A DNA stretch of 64,000 nt. Source: Multifurca ochricompacta (lineage: Eukaryota > Basidiomycota > Agaricomycetes > Russulales > Russulaceae). Positions within the stretch are counted from its first letter, which is position 1, and each line of letters opens with the position of its first letter. Positions 1 through 12,019 of the stretch are shown piece by piece. Location of the stretch: NCBI GenBank assembly GCA_022496185.1, contig WTXG01000024.1, forward strand, positions 302,659-366,658, read 5' to 3'. The notes beneath the pieces are model-generated. The model saw only the letters and a program-made list of their open reading frames with translations, did not search any database and was not told the origin of the DNA. The position numbers were made by a program, and so were the translations under genes.

Positions 1-408
1 TAATCATATAATTTTGACCACCTTATCTACTACTTAAATAGGAACTTAAATCCTGCAAAACACTCTTTTCAACAAAATATGGATCATTGGTACTGTTAGG
101 AGTTCTCAAAACTCTCACATAGCTACCTTCAAACCTCAACGTCCGCATACAAGACTCGAGTTAAGAGTTTGTTTGTTTGTACCTGACCCTCACAGCCCCC
201 TCTTTTCATGACATAAGGCCACCAATACATTATACTTGGGCTTAGACCCCAAAATCGGTCGCAGGTGGTCAACCTTTATTTTCTTGTCACAAGTAGTTAC
301 ACTTTTTTTTTTCAGTATTCACTTGTATTTAGATGTGAGGTACACAACGTCCGAAGGGCTACATGGGGTAAGGGAGAATGTATACAAGCGATGTTAAGTA
401 ATGCGGCA
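1..408. other. No gene recognised
   Basis: AT-rich, probably intergenic sequence at the left edge. The only open frame (265-468, plus) is short, has no recognisable motif and no counterpart in the repeated units further right. The terminal exon of the minus-strand partner gene of unit A would be expected near here, but I could not find the conserved tail seen at 8581-8676. Confidence 0.5.
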
Positions 409-1671
409 CTAGATCTGGGCTACTCGCCCGAGGATGGACCCAAGATATCGGTTTGGGTAAGGGAGTAGATTGTACCTGTATCGGCTAATCAAAAAGTCAG
501 TTTGAAGCCAGCACCTGAGCGTTGGTAAATGAGCCGGAGGAATCTCACCATCCTGGTTTATCCTATGGTCTGGAGGGATCGTTTGCGGAGATGTAACCTC
601 AACATATTGTGTAGACCCATCTTGTTGGTGTGAGCTCAGTGCGAGTACTGCTTCTAGTACAGCAATCAGGTTGGAAGTGCTCGAGAAGAGAAATTCAAAA
701 CCAACCTCCAGGAGATTCTGACTCAAAAGCTAGTCGACAGGTCAATCTCGAGTCAAGCAGGTTAAAAAAGAGAAAGTATCTTACCTTCCCCGTCTGTCCA
801 GTATCCTGAAAAGAGCTCGGACGGAAACGTCGCAACAACCTGCTGTCTGGACGCATCCTGACCATATAAATCCAAGACGACGGCAGCCTCTGGACATACT
901 ATCAGTGTCTTTGATGATATTGTGGTAGCAATCTACACCCAACCTCCAGTTGCTTCTGACTGATATGTCGACATCTCCACTGAGTCCAGGTCACCGACGG
1001 CCACATCAGTTAATGTTGATAGAGTGGATATAGCATGCGAATCGGTAAAGGGATTGCGGGGAATAGACCCCGCGGCGCGGGCTTCTGAAGTGGCTTTAAA
1101 TCGTAAATTGGCGTTGAGATATAAGTAGCAAGCAATAAAACCCTACCAAAGCTGCTGCCAGAGGTGGCTTTCTTAATCTGATCCATAAGAAGATCATCGC
1201 GAATTCTGTCAGACGCCTTCTAGGACGAGTCAATAGTAAACCTAGGGCAGATGCGTCAGTAAGATTCACCTTGACAATCTTGAATGTTTCCCTGGAGAGA
1301 TGTCTATACTTCCTCGCTTGAAAAATTCCCTTAATTTGACTGCTGTTCTCCTTTCCCAGTTTTTTCTTAGCATCTCGTGCCCTGTCGCATTGCACTTCAT
1401 CAAAACAGCTATGCCACATTGAGCTCTATTAAACTGACCTTGTAAAAGTATGACGGATTGCAGTTTGATCGTTGAGCAGCATTAATTGAAGATGTTTCTC
1501 GAGTAGATCGCGCGATAGGTCCATGTAATGGTCACCTTGCTCTATCTGACAAGACATGGCGAAACAGTTCCGTATACCATCGATCAAAGACCTTCCGAGA
1601 AGATGAGCTGATACTTCAAAGACACCCCCAACAATCTGAGGCGCATAGTTTTGGGTAAACTCGTTAGACAT
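409..1671 (-). pseudogene. Decayed copy A of the divergent partner gene (unknown function)
   Basis: Read on the minus strand this resembles the intact gene at 8581-9665. The first exon (1671 to about 1435) aligns with the first exon of copy B, sharing a DLSR(N/D)L(I/L)EK core. The next stretch (about 1400-1275) shares a charged segment and an F(Q/R)A(R/M)KY(R/Q) motif. The third part (about 1020-800) shares the S(E)xTGGW motif but has an in-frame TAG at 933-935, and the splice acceptor before exon 2 is not found. A further partial repeat of the third exon lies at 726-409 in shifted frames. These lesions make a pseudogene likely. It lies divergent to the kinase at 3828-5171, as in unit B. Function of the family is not known to me. 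Confidence 0.6.
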
Positions 1672-1890
1672 CTAGGTGAGTGATATATAGGCACCGGCCA
1701 AGCCGTTCTGAGCCAGCAGAGAACTGAGTAATGGTGAAGAGCGAAGGAAGGGGCTGGAGTACGCAAAATAAAAGATCTTAAATATGGAAAAAAAAAGGGG
1801 AGAATCATGACACATCGATATCAATCAAATACTTCCTAGGTTGTCAGCTGCAACAGAACAGACAATGCTCGCGCCGCTTGAAGCTATAAG

Positions 1891-1905
1891 GGCAATTATT
1901 GTGAT
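1891..1905. repeat. Left 15-bp target-site duplication of the LINE-derived retroposon
   Basis: GGCAATTATTGTGAT occurs here and again at 3606-3620, exactly flanking an insertion whose left end is a long T run (about 1905-1924), i.e. a poly(A) tail on the minus strand. A long TSD plus poly(A) is the signature of target-primed reverse transcription. Confidence 0.93.
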
Positions 1906-3605
1906 TTTTTTTTTTTTTTTTTTTGAGATCAAATTTATTACGCGCTTCAGCCAAACAGACAAATCGCGCGGCTACTACAGGGACATAGTAACTACTGTAA
2001 GAAGGGACAAAGGTCCGGAGGTAGTGGGTGGGAAACCCTAAGGGAAAAACCCGGGGAGAATGTACGTTGGAAGACCCAGAGTAATACCAGGACCCCCCAC
2101 CCCGAAGGGTGGGGAAAAAGGATGAAGTAAATTAAATGGGGACGGCTAGGTGCAATTGCCAGGTCCAGACCCCGTGTGCCATCAAGGTCGCGACCCAACC
2201 TATCTGTTCAATGAAAGTCCGAAACACAAAAGTCACAAGTAAAATAGAAAGATGCCGCTAAGCGGCGGGTGTGGGGGCCGGGACAGCCGGCTTCTTGACG
2301 CGGGGCGGCTTCTTCCATCGACGGACTGCACCAGCATGCCCAAAGGCATAGAGGGTGTGCTGGGCCAAAAGGCCCACCAGCGCCACACCATCCGGATCCT
2401 CAAAGGCCACCACCACAGATGAAGTGGAGCCAGGGAGGAGGGTGGAGGGGGCGCGGACCCAGGAAGGAAGGGCCGTCACTTTGAGCGCCCTGTACACTGG
2501 GTTCTCACGACCCAGAGCCTCATGGCAGGCCTGGGGAGAATGTGCCCCAGTGTGTGGGGTCACGCCAGTAGCGAGGCCATTGATGGTCACCCGGGACCAC
2601 CGAACGTTCGGACGGGAGGAGGGGGAAAGGGGCTGGCCCATCACCGACAAGAAGGGACCTAGCAGAGAAGTGAGGAGGGGCTGGGCAGAGAGGAGGTTAG
2701 CCTCCGAGACATCAGGGCCGGCCGTAAGAACCAGGTTCTTCTTCGGTGTCCACCGCGCAGCAGACAGGGAGACCTGGGTCCCGGAACCCGACAGCTCAGA
2801 GTTCAAGAATGAAACAATAGCCCCAGGGGGCTTACACACAAATGGAGGGTCGGAAGGGTCCTGCACAGAACCAGGAAATACCACCAGAGAGGGTCTCGCA
2901 TGCCTCTTGGCAGCAGCAGCATAGGATGAGGGGGGGAGGGGGCAGGGGCAGCAGGGGTAGTGGGGGCAGGAGGGGGTGCAGGGGAGGGGGCCGGGGCAGA
3001 GGGCTTGGCCTTGGCCTTGGGGGCCTTGGCTGGGGCAACCTGGGCCGGGGCCTGGGCAGGTGGGGTGGGAGGGGCCTGGGCAGGGGCCTTACCTTTCTTG
3101 GAAGGGCCTGGAACAGGAGCAGGAGGGGGAGCAGCGGGAAGGGGGGGTGCCGGTGTGCCACCAGCAGTGAGCGCATCCAGTGACCTCTTGAAGAGCCACA
3201 AGTCCTGATTGATCAGGAACAGGTCCTCATGGAAGATCCTGGAGAAACTGGAGAGGGGAGTAGGGAAAGCAGCATGCATGGAATCCACAAAGGCCCGGGA
3301 GTGCTGCGCATAGGAGAGGATGAGTGAGGGGGCCCCATGAACAGGGGCAAAGTCAAGGAAATCGTGGAGGTGGCCATGGAGGGCAGCGACATAAGCATCA
3401 TCGTCCCCAGGGAAGGAAGCCTCAGCCTCAACCATCCCATCATAAAGCTGGGTGATGGCAGAGGTGAGAACCTGGGCAGGAGAAGGGGGGGTGGGGGAGG
3501 GGGCTCCGAAAGAGCAGCAAAGCGATTAGACATTGGAGGCAACTCAATCAGCAAACAACACAAAAACCCAAAGGTGATGGTGGTGGTATGTGGTCAAGAA
3601 GGGAT
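1906..3605 (-). mobile_element. LINE-type retroposon, ORF1 only, poly(A)-tailed
   Basis: On the minus strand the element starts near 3605, carries one frameshifted ORF1-like gene (3533-2258), a 3' untranslated part and then an AATAAA-like signal followed by about 20 A residues (T run on the plus strand). It is bracketed by a perfect 15-bp duplication (1891-1905, 3606-3620). No reverse transcriptase (ORF2) is present, so this is an internally deleted or non-autonomous LINE copy moved in trans. It sits inside the promoter region between the divergent partner gene and kinase of unit A, lengthening that spacer by about 1.7 kb compared with unit B. Confidence 0.85.
2258..3533 (-). pseudogene. LINE ORF1-like protein, two frameshifts
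   Basis: Reading begins MSNRFAALSE at 3533. A single-base shift in a C-run (plus about 3487-3497) moves to the frame with AHRSFV-like text (3435-2900), and a second shift in a G-run (about 2930-2945) moves to the frame ending at 2258. The middle is a Pro/Ala/Lys-rich linker. The C-terminal part has the RWTPKKNLVLTAGPDVS segment and a following domain resembling the ORF1 (gag-like) protein that precedes the reverse transcriptase in agaricomycete LINEs (family recognised from memory). No zinc knuckle is visible after it. Both shifts lie in homopolymers, so sequencing error cannot be excluded, but the missing ORF2 argues for a dead or non-autonomous copy. Confidence 0.65.
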
Positions 3606-3620
3606 GGCAATTATTGTGAT
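3606..3620. repeat. Right 15-bp target-site duplication of the LINE-derived retroposon
   Basis: Identical to 1891-1905; marks the 5' end of the minus-strand retroposon. Confidence 0.93.
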
Positions 3621-3827
3621 GTTGTATTGTATAATAAAGTTCTCGTCGTGACGGGACGGAAAGTGAGACGAATTGCTATTGTTTTTTGATTACGTGATCG
3701 ATGGGTTGCAAGGTTGCGGACAGACGCGGAACCTGAACTGAACGGGAACGGTTCAAAGGTTAGCTCCGCTCCCCCGCTCAAATCTTTAACCTACTTCCTC
3801 CTCCCATTTCCCACTCTCATTACTCCA

Positions 3828-5171
3828 ATGACCTCCACTCGAGAGCAGGTTATGGCCTTCTTAGATTATAGACCTCCTGGAGCTCAACCAGGAGACATTG
3901 ATGATCTAGAAATATGGTGGGTTGAGCGACAGGAAGCTCTACAAAAGGCTGGATACATGCTTCGATCTCGCTATCGACCTGGTTGGAAGCCATCCTGGGC
4001 GGGCACCGACAAATTTTACCTTGATTTCGAGGATGGACAAACTGTTGGGGTGAGGGAATGCACTCTAACTCTAATGCCTCTTGAGTGGTTCGTGCTTATG
4101 ATTTCAGTACCGTTTAGGCATGGATGCGACTCGAATTTCCGATGGAAAGCCAGTGATGTTGAAGAGGCTCCTCAATGAAGAGGGACCTTATGAACTCGAA
4201 ATGAACAGGCTTTTTTCTTCTGAGCCTCTCTCCTCCAACCCCCGAAATCATTGCGTACAGTTGCTCGATATCATTGAGCTTCCCAATGATCCCCCAATTA
4301 TGGTGCACCCCTTACTACGTCGTTATTACGACCCTCGATTTCAGACGTTCGGGGAATTCATAAGCTTTTTTGCCCAGACATGTGAGGTGAGCCCTTTTCA
4401 CTCGCTATTGACATGATTTCGTTACTCAGTCGACTAGGGGGTCCACTTTATGCACGAAAACCACGTTGCTCATCGGTATACTTTTTTTTTTCCTTCTTTT
4501 GTCCTTAGTCTTCTGATCCTACCTGCCTATGTCAGAGATTGCACGTCTGAAAATATCATGCTTGATCCATCAAACATGTTCCCGGAATCTTTCCACCCTG
4601 CTGACATTGAACGAAGCAGAGATTACCGTGGAAAGGCAAAATGGTACTCTCGAACCCGGCGCCCAACAAGATACATTCTCATTGACTTTGGCCTTACCCG
4701 TCGGTATGACCCCGCCGATGGGCAACCACTCGATAACCCGTTACGTGGCGGCGATAAAACTGCTCCAGAGCATCAGGACGGCAAGACACCATGTAATCCG
4801 TTCCCCACTGATGTATACTATCTGGGGAACCTGATCCGAGAAGATTATATACAGGTTCGCATTCTTTATATTCTTTCACAAGTTGTGGAGGCACCGTCAT
4901 GACGTGAACGCAGAGATACCATGGATTTGAATTCATAGAGCCACTTGTCGCCGACATGGTACAAGAGGATCCCACGAAGCGCCCGACCATGAAAGAGGTT
5001 GTTACCCGTTTTGCGGAAATCAGGAGTAAGCTCAGTACATGGAAACTGCGCTCTCGTATGGTTCGCAATAATGAGCTTTGGCCGGTCGCTGCGTGGAGGG
5101 CCGTCAGTCATTGGTATCGGACTATTGGCTATGTCCTCGCTCGCAAGGCCGCCATTCCAGAACCTGAATGA
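3828..5171 (+). CDS. Protein-kinase-fold protein, unit A (agaricomycete-type)
   Basis: Predicted exons 3828-4049, 4108-4386, 4438-4475, 4536-4854 and 4914-5171 give 371 residues; all joins keep frame and match copy B. The N-terminus has a WWVERQEAL segment and W/R-rich text, then an ATP-lobe with a VMLK lysine (about residue 93). The catalytic loop reads AHRDCTSEN (HRD 179-181, Asn 186), with Thr where Ser/Thr kinases have Lys. A DFG follows at 230-232 and an APE-like APEH at 256-259. About 44 residues separate the catalytic Asn from DFG, longer than usual. The C-terminus is basic and tryptophan-rich. Family known from agaricomycete genomes; substrates unknown. The start at 3828 is chosen by alignment with copy B; an in-frame upstream codon at 3714 also exists. 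Activity is plausible but unproven. Confidence 0.85.
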
Positions 5172-7140
5172 ATAGTTTTACTCCTTACTGCCGTCTTGGG
5201 TTTTTGATTGTACCTTACAATACTTATTGTACGCGATTTAGTTATACCCGTTGTCCTCACCCTATCCAGTTTGATCATTTCATTTCATGTGGTCATTATC
5301 GTGCTGTTCCGTTATTCTTTTTGTTTACCTTCTCTCCAAGGTTGGAATATTACACCTACGCACTGTACTGATTGACTCCTGCGCATCTGGTAGAAAAACC
5401 AGGGATGCTACTGGAAGAGAAACTAGCTCCGTTAGTTTATGAAACCAACCGATGATAGTCGGCATATGCAGAGGATGTGCCTTTCTGTGGAAAGCCATGC
5501 GTACCCAGAACATATATTACATTGTCAAGTACAAGAAGATGGGTGTAGATAGGGTTCTCGATCGGCGGACAGCGTGTTTCTGGTTGTGCCCCCCCCCTCT
5601 GATTTTGATTGTTCCCAAGTCAACCTCAGCTGAGACAAGGAGCAGAAGCAAACGAAAAAAAAAAACCAAAGGGGAATTTTCATACTATCCGGATAGCTCG
5701 TTCCCTGAGGTTATTGGTCAGAGTGGTTGGCGCCGACGAACATTCCTATTTGGTTGCCTCAAGGGAACCACCACTATCCGGGGTCTGAAGAACCGTTCCG
5801 GGATGAGCACACCGTCGTAGTGGACAGGTTCCATATCCTACACGTGGTTGGCGCAAATTTTAATCTGGTAGGATGATATAAATCACTAGTGTGATTCTAC
5901 TACCACCTACCTCTTGGGACGGACAAATTATACAGTGGTCGTCCAAATAAAAACGCCTTCAAGCTCGCCGTTTTTGGCGCTACCGGTTGAAAATTCTGGA
6001 ACAATAGCGGCAAGAATCCGGATATTAGTATGAAGGTACATGCGCCGATATTGTTCCAGGGCTCAATAATATGTCAAAAGGTAAGGAGGGGAAGCAACGC
6101 CCCAGCACTAATCCGGGGGGCGGGGGGGCCAGCACTCATTGGGTTGTTTTGTCAAGCTTCCCTGCTACTCAGTTGACGTTACACACACACACATCCTATA
6201 AACCGACCGTGCATTGAGAATGTCCTCGCGTCCTATTAGACAAAACTTAAAAAAAAAAACCTTTCCAGATTGCAAAGTGATTCCCTAACGTCAACTGAAA
6301 ATGAAAATGTTAAATATGCGTTCATAAAATAAATAAATAAATGAAGCAGGTGACAGGAGAAGGGTGAAAACACGCCAATTACGTACTAACAACACACAAT
6401 ATACCGCGAACCTGCAATAGACAGACTAGGACCGAACAACCAACAGTGATAAATTACTACGCGCATCCGTGCGTATGCGCCGTTTGTTGAAAAAATAAAT
6501 ATAGCAACCACGCAGGACCACTACGGACTGGGTCGGTGCTTGTTTTGTTTCAACACCGCGAGGCCTCACCGATCCCCCCGGGATCTCAGTTCGGAAGTTT
6601 TGTGTCATGCTGACTTTTTTTTTTTTCTATACATCATTACCAGCGGTTCGGTTAGTTGTAGCAGCTGGGCTTATCTACAAACAACGGGGAACTTGGACCC
6701 AACCAACCCCCTCCTCATTGATGGGTTATGGGGTTGACTGAATGCTACTAGCACGCACGCACTGGTTTGGCCCTAATAAGCTGATTGATGGGAAAGTCAC
6801 CTCTGGTGCAATGGGTCAACTGCTACATCCGTCACAGGCACGCCGAACAGTTCGGCCCATGTGGTCGGAGGCAAGTGAGCGGGGGTGGAGGGAACAAAAA
6901 GGTTGATCGGATTTTGATGGCTTTATGTTCAGCAGCTTCATGTTCAGCAGCGGAGCTGGTAGACTTGCCCTTCATGGACGGACTGAGGTGAATTATATTA
7001 CGCATCAAGAAACGGGGGGTGCTGTGCTGTGCTTGGCCCCTATTATTTTATTTTTATTTTTATTTTGTTTCCAATTCCAATTCTAATCCAATGGTGCGAG
7101 TGCGAGGGGTGAGGGGGGAAACTGACTGGGAACAAAGAAG
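5172..7140. other. Intergenic spacer between units A and B
   Basis: No gene supported. Several short ORFs (for example 5452-5820) lack motifs and homologues in the other units. Local features are a CA dinucleotide run near 6181 and A/T homopolymers. Parts near 6380-6600 weakly resemble 11860-12060, consistent with ancient duplication of the whole unit. Confidence 0.5.
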
Positions 7141-8663
7141 AATTCGGCTAACCGATTTCCCGGGACCCGATTTCGGAGTTTTGCAGACCTGTCGGAGTAC
7201 CAGTCGGAGTATTATTAGTAATGACCAAGGGGTCGGGTCGTTATAGGACCCTCGGTAACAAGACGTGCTGAGTAGGCACTACTATCATCCAATCTCTTCC
7301 GGGACATATTTATGATACCGCCATCCGACCGAATGAAAAGCACGGGATCGTGAGTGTATTCCGAAAGACTCAACCACCCGCTCGGTTCACCGCTGCTAAG
7401 ACAAGAGTGTCTTTTACTAGTGGTGCGGTGGTGCGCGGAGACAAAAGAAATAAAAGTAGACAAAAAATTATATTATTGAACGGAGTTTCGACGGTGACCA
7501 GCTAAGTTGTTATAGTATAGGTATAGGAACTGAACTGAGGTTGGGACGCACTTGGTAGCCGTGATTTTTCCTTTGCCTCACTCATGGGTTTGATCAATTG
7601 ACTACAGTGTGAGTGTACCCTGGTCTACACAACAAGTAGTTTTTTACCAACCTTTTTGCGCCTTTGTGTACACGTTTTGGTTTGGGCATGACTGCCACGA
7701 GTTTGCCGTCCTCTCGGGATGATCACATTTAATTATGTACAATGAACTGAATCATGGCAATAATCCCTATTTGGCACCTCGACCCCATCTTGTGTTTTTT
7801 TTTGTGTTTCTGTGCTGTGCTGTGCCCATTCATTGATGAGGATCCGCTTTCAGGTTTCCCAAAATCGAACAAGAACGAACAAAAAGCGGTAGAACTGATG
7901 TGTGTACAGATTGCGCCTCATGCCAGTGGGCCCCATGATCCCGTAAGAGTCGAGGTTTTTTGATCCCAAATCGGTGAGCTCGCGAGGTCAACGCCAGTCT
8001 GTGTATTCTGTCCGAGTCCCCATGTCCCGAGCCTACCAGGGCAAAGGAAAGGTGGAAGAAATATTTTAGAGGAGAGTGTGCTCCTGTGTAGGGGCGCAAG
8101 TGTGTATGTAAAGCAATGATTACGTGGCAAAAAATAGAGAGGGGGGATTAGGGTACATTCTGTTGCCTGCATACACCCCATAGTGACCCCCCTCTCTGGA
8201 AATGGCATATACCTCCCCCCTCCCTCCTCCCCCTCCCCTCGCCCCTTCATCAAGCACACTCGGTGATGAGACCAATTTTTTCAAGCTGAACGACGTTACC
8301 TACCTTCGTTGACAATGACAGAAGGCCCAACGCCCCGTATAGTCCTCCCGCTCCCTCTCTCATAGTCCTCCTGCTGTATGAGTTCCTGCTAAACGTGTGG
8401 TTGCGAATTTCTACTGGGGTACGTCCATCCTCTGAGCTACTCTGTCAAACCACAGTTCCAAGGGTTAATATCCCCCGAAATAAGAAAAGATAACGAGGGG
8501 TACAGGCAAACTAGATGGATACACGGGCTAGCGGTCGTACAGTAGGCAATGAAAATCCCATAATAATGCGGCACTGCTCCCTACCCAATCCCCTTCCTCT
8601 CATGGACAAATGTCTTCTGAGATGGGCCCATATATGTCGGTCTGGCAAGCACTAGAAACGATT
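7141..8663. repeat. Segmental duplication, copy 1 (matches about 12020-13572)
   Basis: The stretch from the CTAACCGATTTCCCGGGA motif onward recurs, in the same order and orientation, upstream of unit C. Similarity is patchy up to about 7680 and then very high to 8663, including the segment around 7750-8260. The ORF starting at 7754 is frameshifted relative to its copy at 12558, so this part is probably non-coding. The right end (8581-8663) is the last exon of the minus-strand partner gene. Confidence 0.8.
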
Positions 8664-9665
8664 GAACCTGTTTCAGCTGGTGACGAAAGTCAGTTGCCGG
8701 ACCACGGTTGACATAAAACACACGAAGGCTCTCACCTCCCCGTCAGTTCTGTGGTCATCGAGATAATTAGGCGAGGGTGTAACAATGATGTTTTGGGTTG
8801 GCTCATCCGTCTGGTGCAAACTCAGGAGGACGGCTGTATCTGAATACACTATCGGTCGGTGTTGAAGGAACTGTGAGAGATATTGAAACCAACCTCCAGT
8901 GGTTTCTGACTGAAATATCGTCGTGTCCGCTCGTTCCAGTCGGCTTAAAACCGAATCAATCAATGCTGATGCTGCAGACAAGTTCATCAATGCTTTGACA
9001 GTGTCTGACTCCATGGCAGCGGGTTGCATAGTCGTCGTGACAGTAACATTTAGTCCTGGAGTGGAGGGTACTGGTGCGGTGGATCTCGGAACTTGCATAG
9101 GGGAGCCCTTATCAGCCGTTGAGCGAGCAGGATGATTTTGCGAGCCAGTGGCTCCGTTAAATCGATCCCAGATGTGCTTATCCTGTGCTCGATTGGATGC
9201 TTTCTGTATGAAGGTCAGACAGAAGTCCTTGAGTCACACTGGGAAATCTACCTTGATTATCATGTACGTCTGCTTAGCTACACGCTGATACTTCATGGCT
9301 CGAAAGAATCTCGTAAACCGGAAGTTTGTATTTTCTAGTTCCTCCTCCACTTCTATCAGGCTGTTTCGTTTCAGTTTAACGAATACCTGTATTGCAGGGC
9401 AAAAAAAAAAGAATTTCTATACTGACTCTTTGTACCGGACTTTAATCAAGTGTTGGTCCTCTGGTGTCATCGAGTCAAAGAACTTTTCGATCAGGTTGCG
9501 AGAGAGATCATTGTGATGGTCCGCATCTCGTATCCTTACACTCATGAGACTTTTCCTGAGACCGTTGACAAGGCTCTTGCTGGCTGAATGACTTGGTATA
9601 GCGAAAACATCGTCATTGGTCTGAGGCACTTGATGGCCCGGGTGCATGGAGACTTGATTGAGCAT
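8581..9665 (-). CDS. Divergent partner protein, unit B (unknown function)
   Basis: Minus-strand exons 9665-9423, 9386-9252, 9203-8736 and 8676-8581 give 313 residues. Every predicted intron is phase 0 with GT..AG borders, which supports the model. Exon 1 has a DLSRNLIEKFF segment. Exon 2 is highly charged (EVEEELENT) and may form a short helix or coiled coil. Exon 3 has a Ser/Thr/Pro-rich linker and a QSETTGGWF motif. Exon 4 ends VHERKGIG. No known domain, signal peptide or membrane segment was recognised. It starts 339 bp from the divergent kinase at 10005. Decayed or partial copies occur at 409-1671 and 13492-13575, always beside a kinase copy. Function unknown; linkage to the kinase is inferred only from repeated co-occurrence. 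Confidence 0.72.
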
Positions 9666-10004
9666 TATGGAGGGGGAGTACGAAAGTCCAAACTCTGGGC
9701 CAGCAGAGGCAAGAGGGTGAAGACGGAATATTTGAGTTGATTGATGTGGGATCGAACCTCATAAATATGTCAAATAAGCGAGCGCCAGCGCACCCGCGAG
9801 AGTTTGTTCGTTGTACTGGGTTTGTATTGACATCGATGACAACCGCAAGCCCAACGGGTGTTGTTGTTGTGTTCATTCACAATTAAGATGAGCGAGTTTT
9901 AATTACATAATCCAAAACTACATTACCTTTATCCCACACCAACCACCAACCAAGGCTTAAGTTAACACACCCTATCTATCACTTCCCGACCGCATCCAGT
10001 CCGG
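9666..10004. promoter_or_regulatory. Shared divergent promoter region of unit B
   Basis: These 339 bp separate the two predicted start codons and must carry both promoters. No convincing TATA box or operator is assigned. In unit A the equivalent spacer would be about 440 bp after removing the retroposon and one TSD copy. Confidence 0.5.
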
Positions 10005-11347
10005 ATGCAGTCCCAAGGGCTTAAGGACTTCTATGATGATGTTGCCAGAATGAAACCCGGGGAGATCGATGGCCCCGAAGTCTGGTGGGTCGAGAGGCAA
10101 GAAGCATTGGAGCAAGCTGGATATATTCTCCGACCCCGCTACCGCCCTGACTGGAAGCCGTCATGGGCCGGGACGAAGAAACACTATCGCAAATTTGAAG
10201 ATGGTCAGGGCCTAAGGGTGAGGTCCACACTTCCTCCATGACTGGACATGGAGTACGAATGCTCATGGCATTCCAGCTGCGCTTGTGCATGGATGCCACG
10301 CGGATCTCTGATGGGAAACCTGTGATGCTGAAAAGGCTCCTCTTTCAAGAAGGTCCTTATGAACTCCAAATCAACAGGCGTTTCTCCTCTGAGCCGCTTT
10401 CCTCGAACCCCCGAAATCATTGTGCCCCTCTTCTCGATGTCATTGAACTACCAAACGACCCTCCAATCATGGTACATCTCTTATTGCGTCCATTTTACAA
10501 CCCGCAGTTCCAAACATTTGGAGAATTTGTCACCTTTTTTGCGCAAGTATGTGAGGTGTGTCTGCCTTAATCCCGAATGACATGGATTTAAATCGGGTCG
10601 CTCATTCTGGCTAGGGTATACAATTCATGCACGAAAACCATGTTGCACACCGGTGCGTCCTTCCCTTCTCTTTCCCCCAGCCTCTTTTTAACTTTCTAAT
10701 TTAGCTCACTACAGGGACTGCACATCTGAAAACATTATGCTAGACCCGTCAAATATGTACCCTGAATCATTTCACCCCATTAAGATAGATCGAAGCAAAG
10801 ACTTTAGTGGAAAAGCAAAGAAGTTCACGCGAACCTGGCGTCCCACACGGTACCTTCTCATTGACTTTGGCCTTTCCCGCCAATATGACCCTGCCAATGG
10901 ACCGGCTCTCGATGAGCCGTTGCGTGGGGGCGATAAATCTGCACCCGAACACCAGAATGGTGAAACTCCTTGTGACCCGTTCCCCACGGATGTGTACTAT
11001 CTCGGAAACTTAGTCCGAGAAGACTACATACAGGTCTCATGGTTTCATTGTTCTGAAGAAATATGTGTGTCCTGACTTTTAAGAACCAGAAATACGATGG
11101 GTTCGAGTTTATGAAACCGCTTATCGCCGATATGGTTCAACAAGATCCCAAGAAGCGCCCTACCATGGACGAAGTTGTTGCTAGTTTTGCCGAGGTCAGA
11201 AGTAAACTCAGCGCTTGGAAGTTACGTTCCCGGATGGCTCGCAACAATGAGATCTGGCCAGTCGCAGCATGGAAGGGTGTGGGTCATTGGTACCGAACCA
11301 TAGGTTACATCCTCAGTCGCAAGGCGGCCATTCCCGAACCCAAATGA
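10005..11347 (+). CDS. Protein-kinase-fold protein, unit B (agaricomycete-type)
   Basis: Exons 10005-10217, 10277-10555, 10615-10652, 10715-11033 and 11090-11347 give 368 residues. Exons 2 to 5 have exactly the same lengths as in copy A, and exon 1 is three codons shorter. Motifs: VMLK lysine near residue 90, AHRDCTSEN catalytic loop (HRD about 176-178, Asn 183), DFG 227-229, then GGDKSAPEH. The canonical catalytic-loop lysine is replaced by Thr, as in copy A, so this is a family trait and not damage. The N-terminal extension, with WWVERQEAL and a tryptophan-rich stretch, is also conserved. Its best context clue is the tightly spaced divergent partner gene. Role and substrate unknown. Confidence 0.87.
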
Positions 11348-12019
11348 TTGTTCAAACCTCTTGCTTTTCAATATGCATTGCGTTCATTACCTGCTGTGTC
11401 ATATCTCGCGTTCCGTTCCACTGGAAGCTGCTACGGCCGGTCACACTATTGTCAGGATATTTCATGAAGATAATGCGTTGCATTATATGACAGATGCAAG
11501 CTGAAAGGACAGAATTGTGCATGTCACCTCAGTTAGGACCTCGGTTTCTTCCTGCATGGAGACCGAGGTCAGTAATGGTTACTGTACAATAGGCCATCTC
11601 TTACACATTCCACACAACCCGAGCTCGGTGAGGGGGGCAGCGAGGAAAGCAACGATGGAGTACATCCATCGAATCACTTCTTTCAAAGACATTCCCACTC
11701 TGACGGTGTGCACGGAAAGCGGGCCTCATGCATAGGTGAATACCCCCCAAAATATAAATACAATAAAAATTAATAGCCAGCGATGGCAAATGACGCCTCA
11801 GTCGGCGCATATATGATAAGGGTGTAAAACGTCAATTAGGTCCCAACCTAGGCACCCACGAATAACAAACACACAAACGACCAAATGTCACCGGACCAGA
11901 TCAACAATCACTTCCGTGCCATCTTGTACGTGGTGGTTTTTATTATTATAATACAGCAACCCTATAAACACTACGAACGCATCATGAAGCAGTGGGAGTT
12001 GTGCTTAGCTTGTAATGCC
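11348..12019. other. Intergenic spacer
   Basis: No gene supported. ORFs at 11517 and 11601 are short and overlap in opposite directions without motifs. Confidence 0.5.

Noticed and set aside
2355..3208. Several long plus-strand ORFs rich in Gly/Arg/Ala
   Set aside because: They are antisense shadows of the GC-rich, Pro/Ala-rich LINE ORF1 region.
5452..5820. Possible 122-codon gene
   Set aside because: No motif, no counterpart in units B or C, contains homopolymer runs, no sign of splicing signals or conservation.
7754..7963. Small conserved protein, also at 12558
   Set aside because: The two copies are frameshifted relative to each other despite high DNA similarity; conservation is explained by recent segmental duplication.
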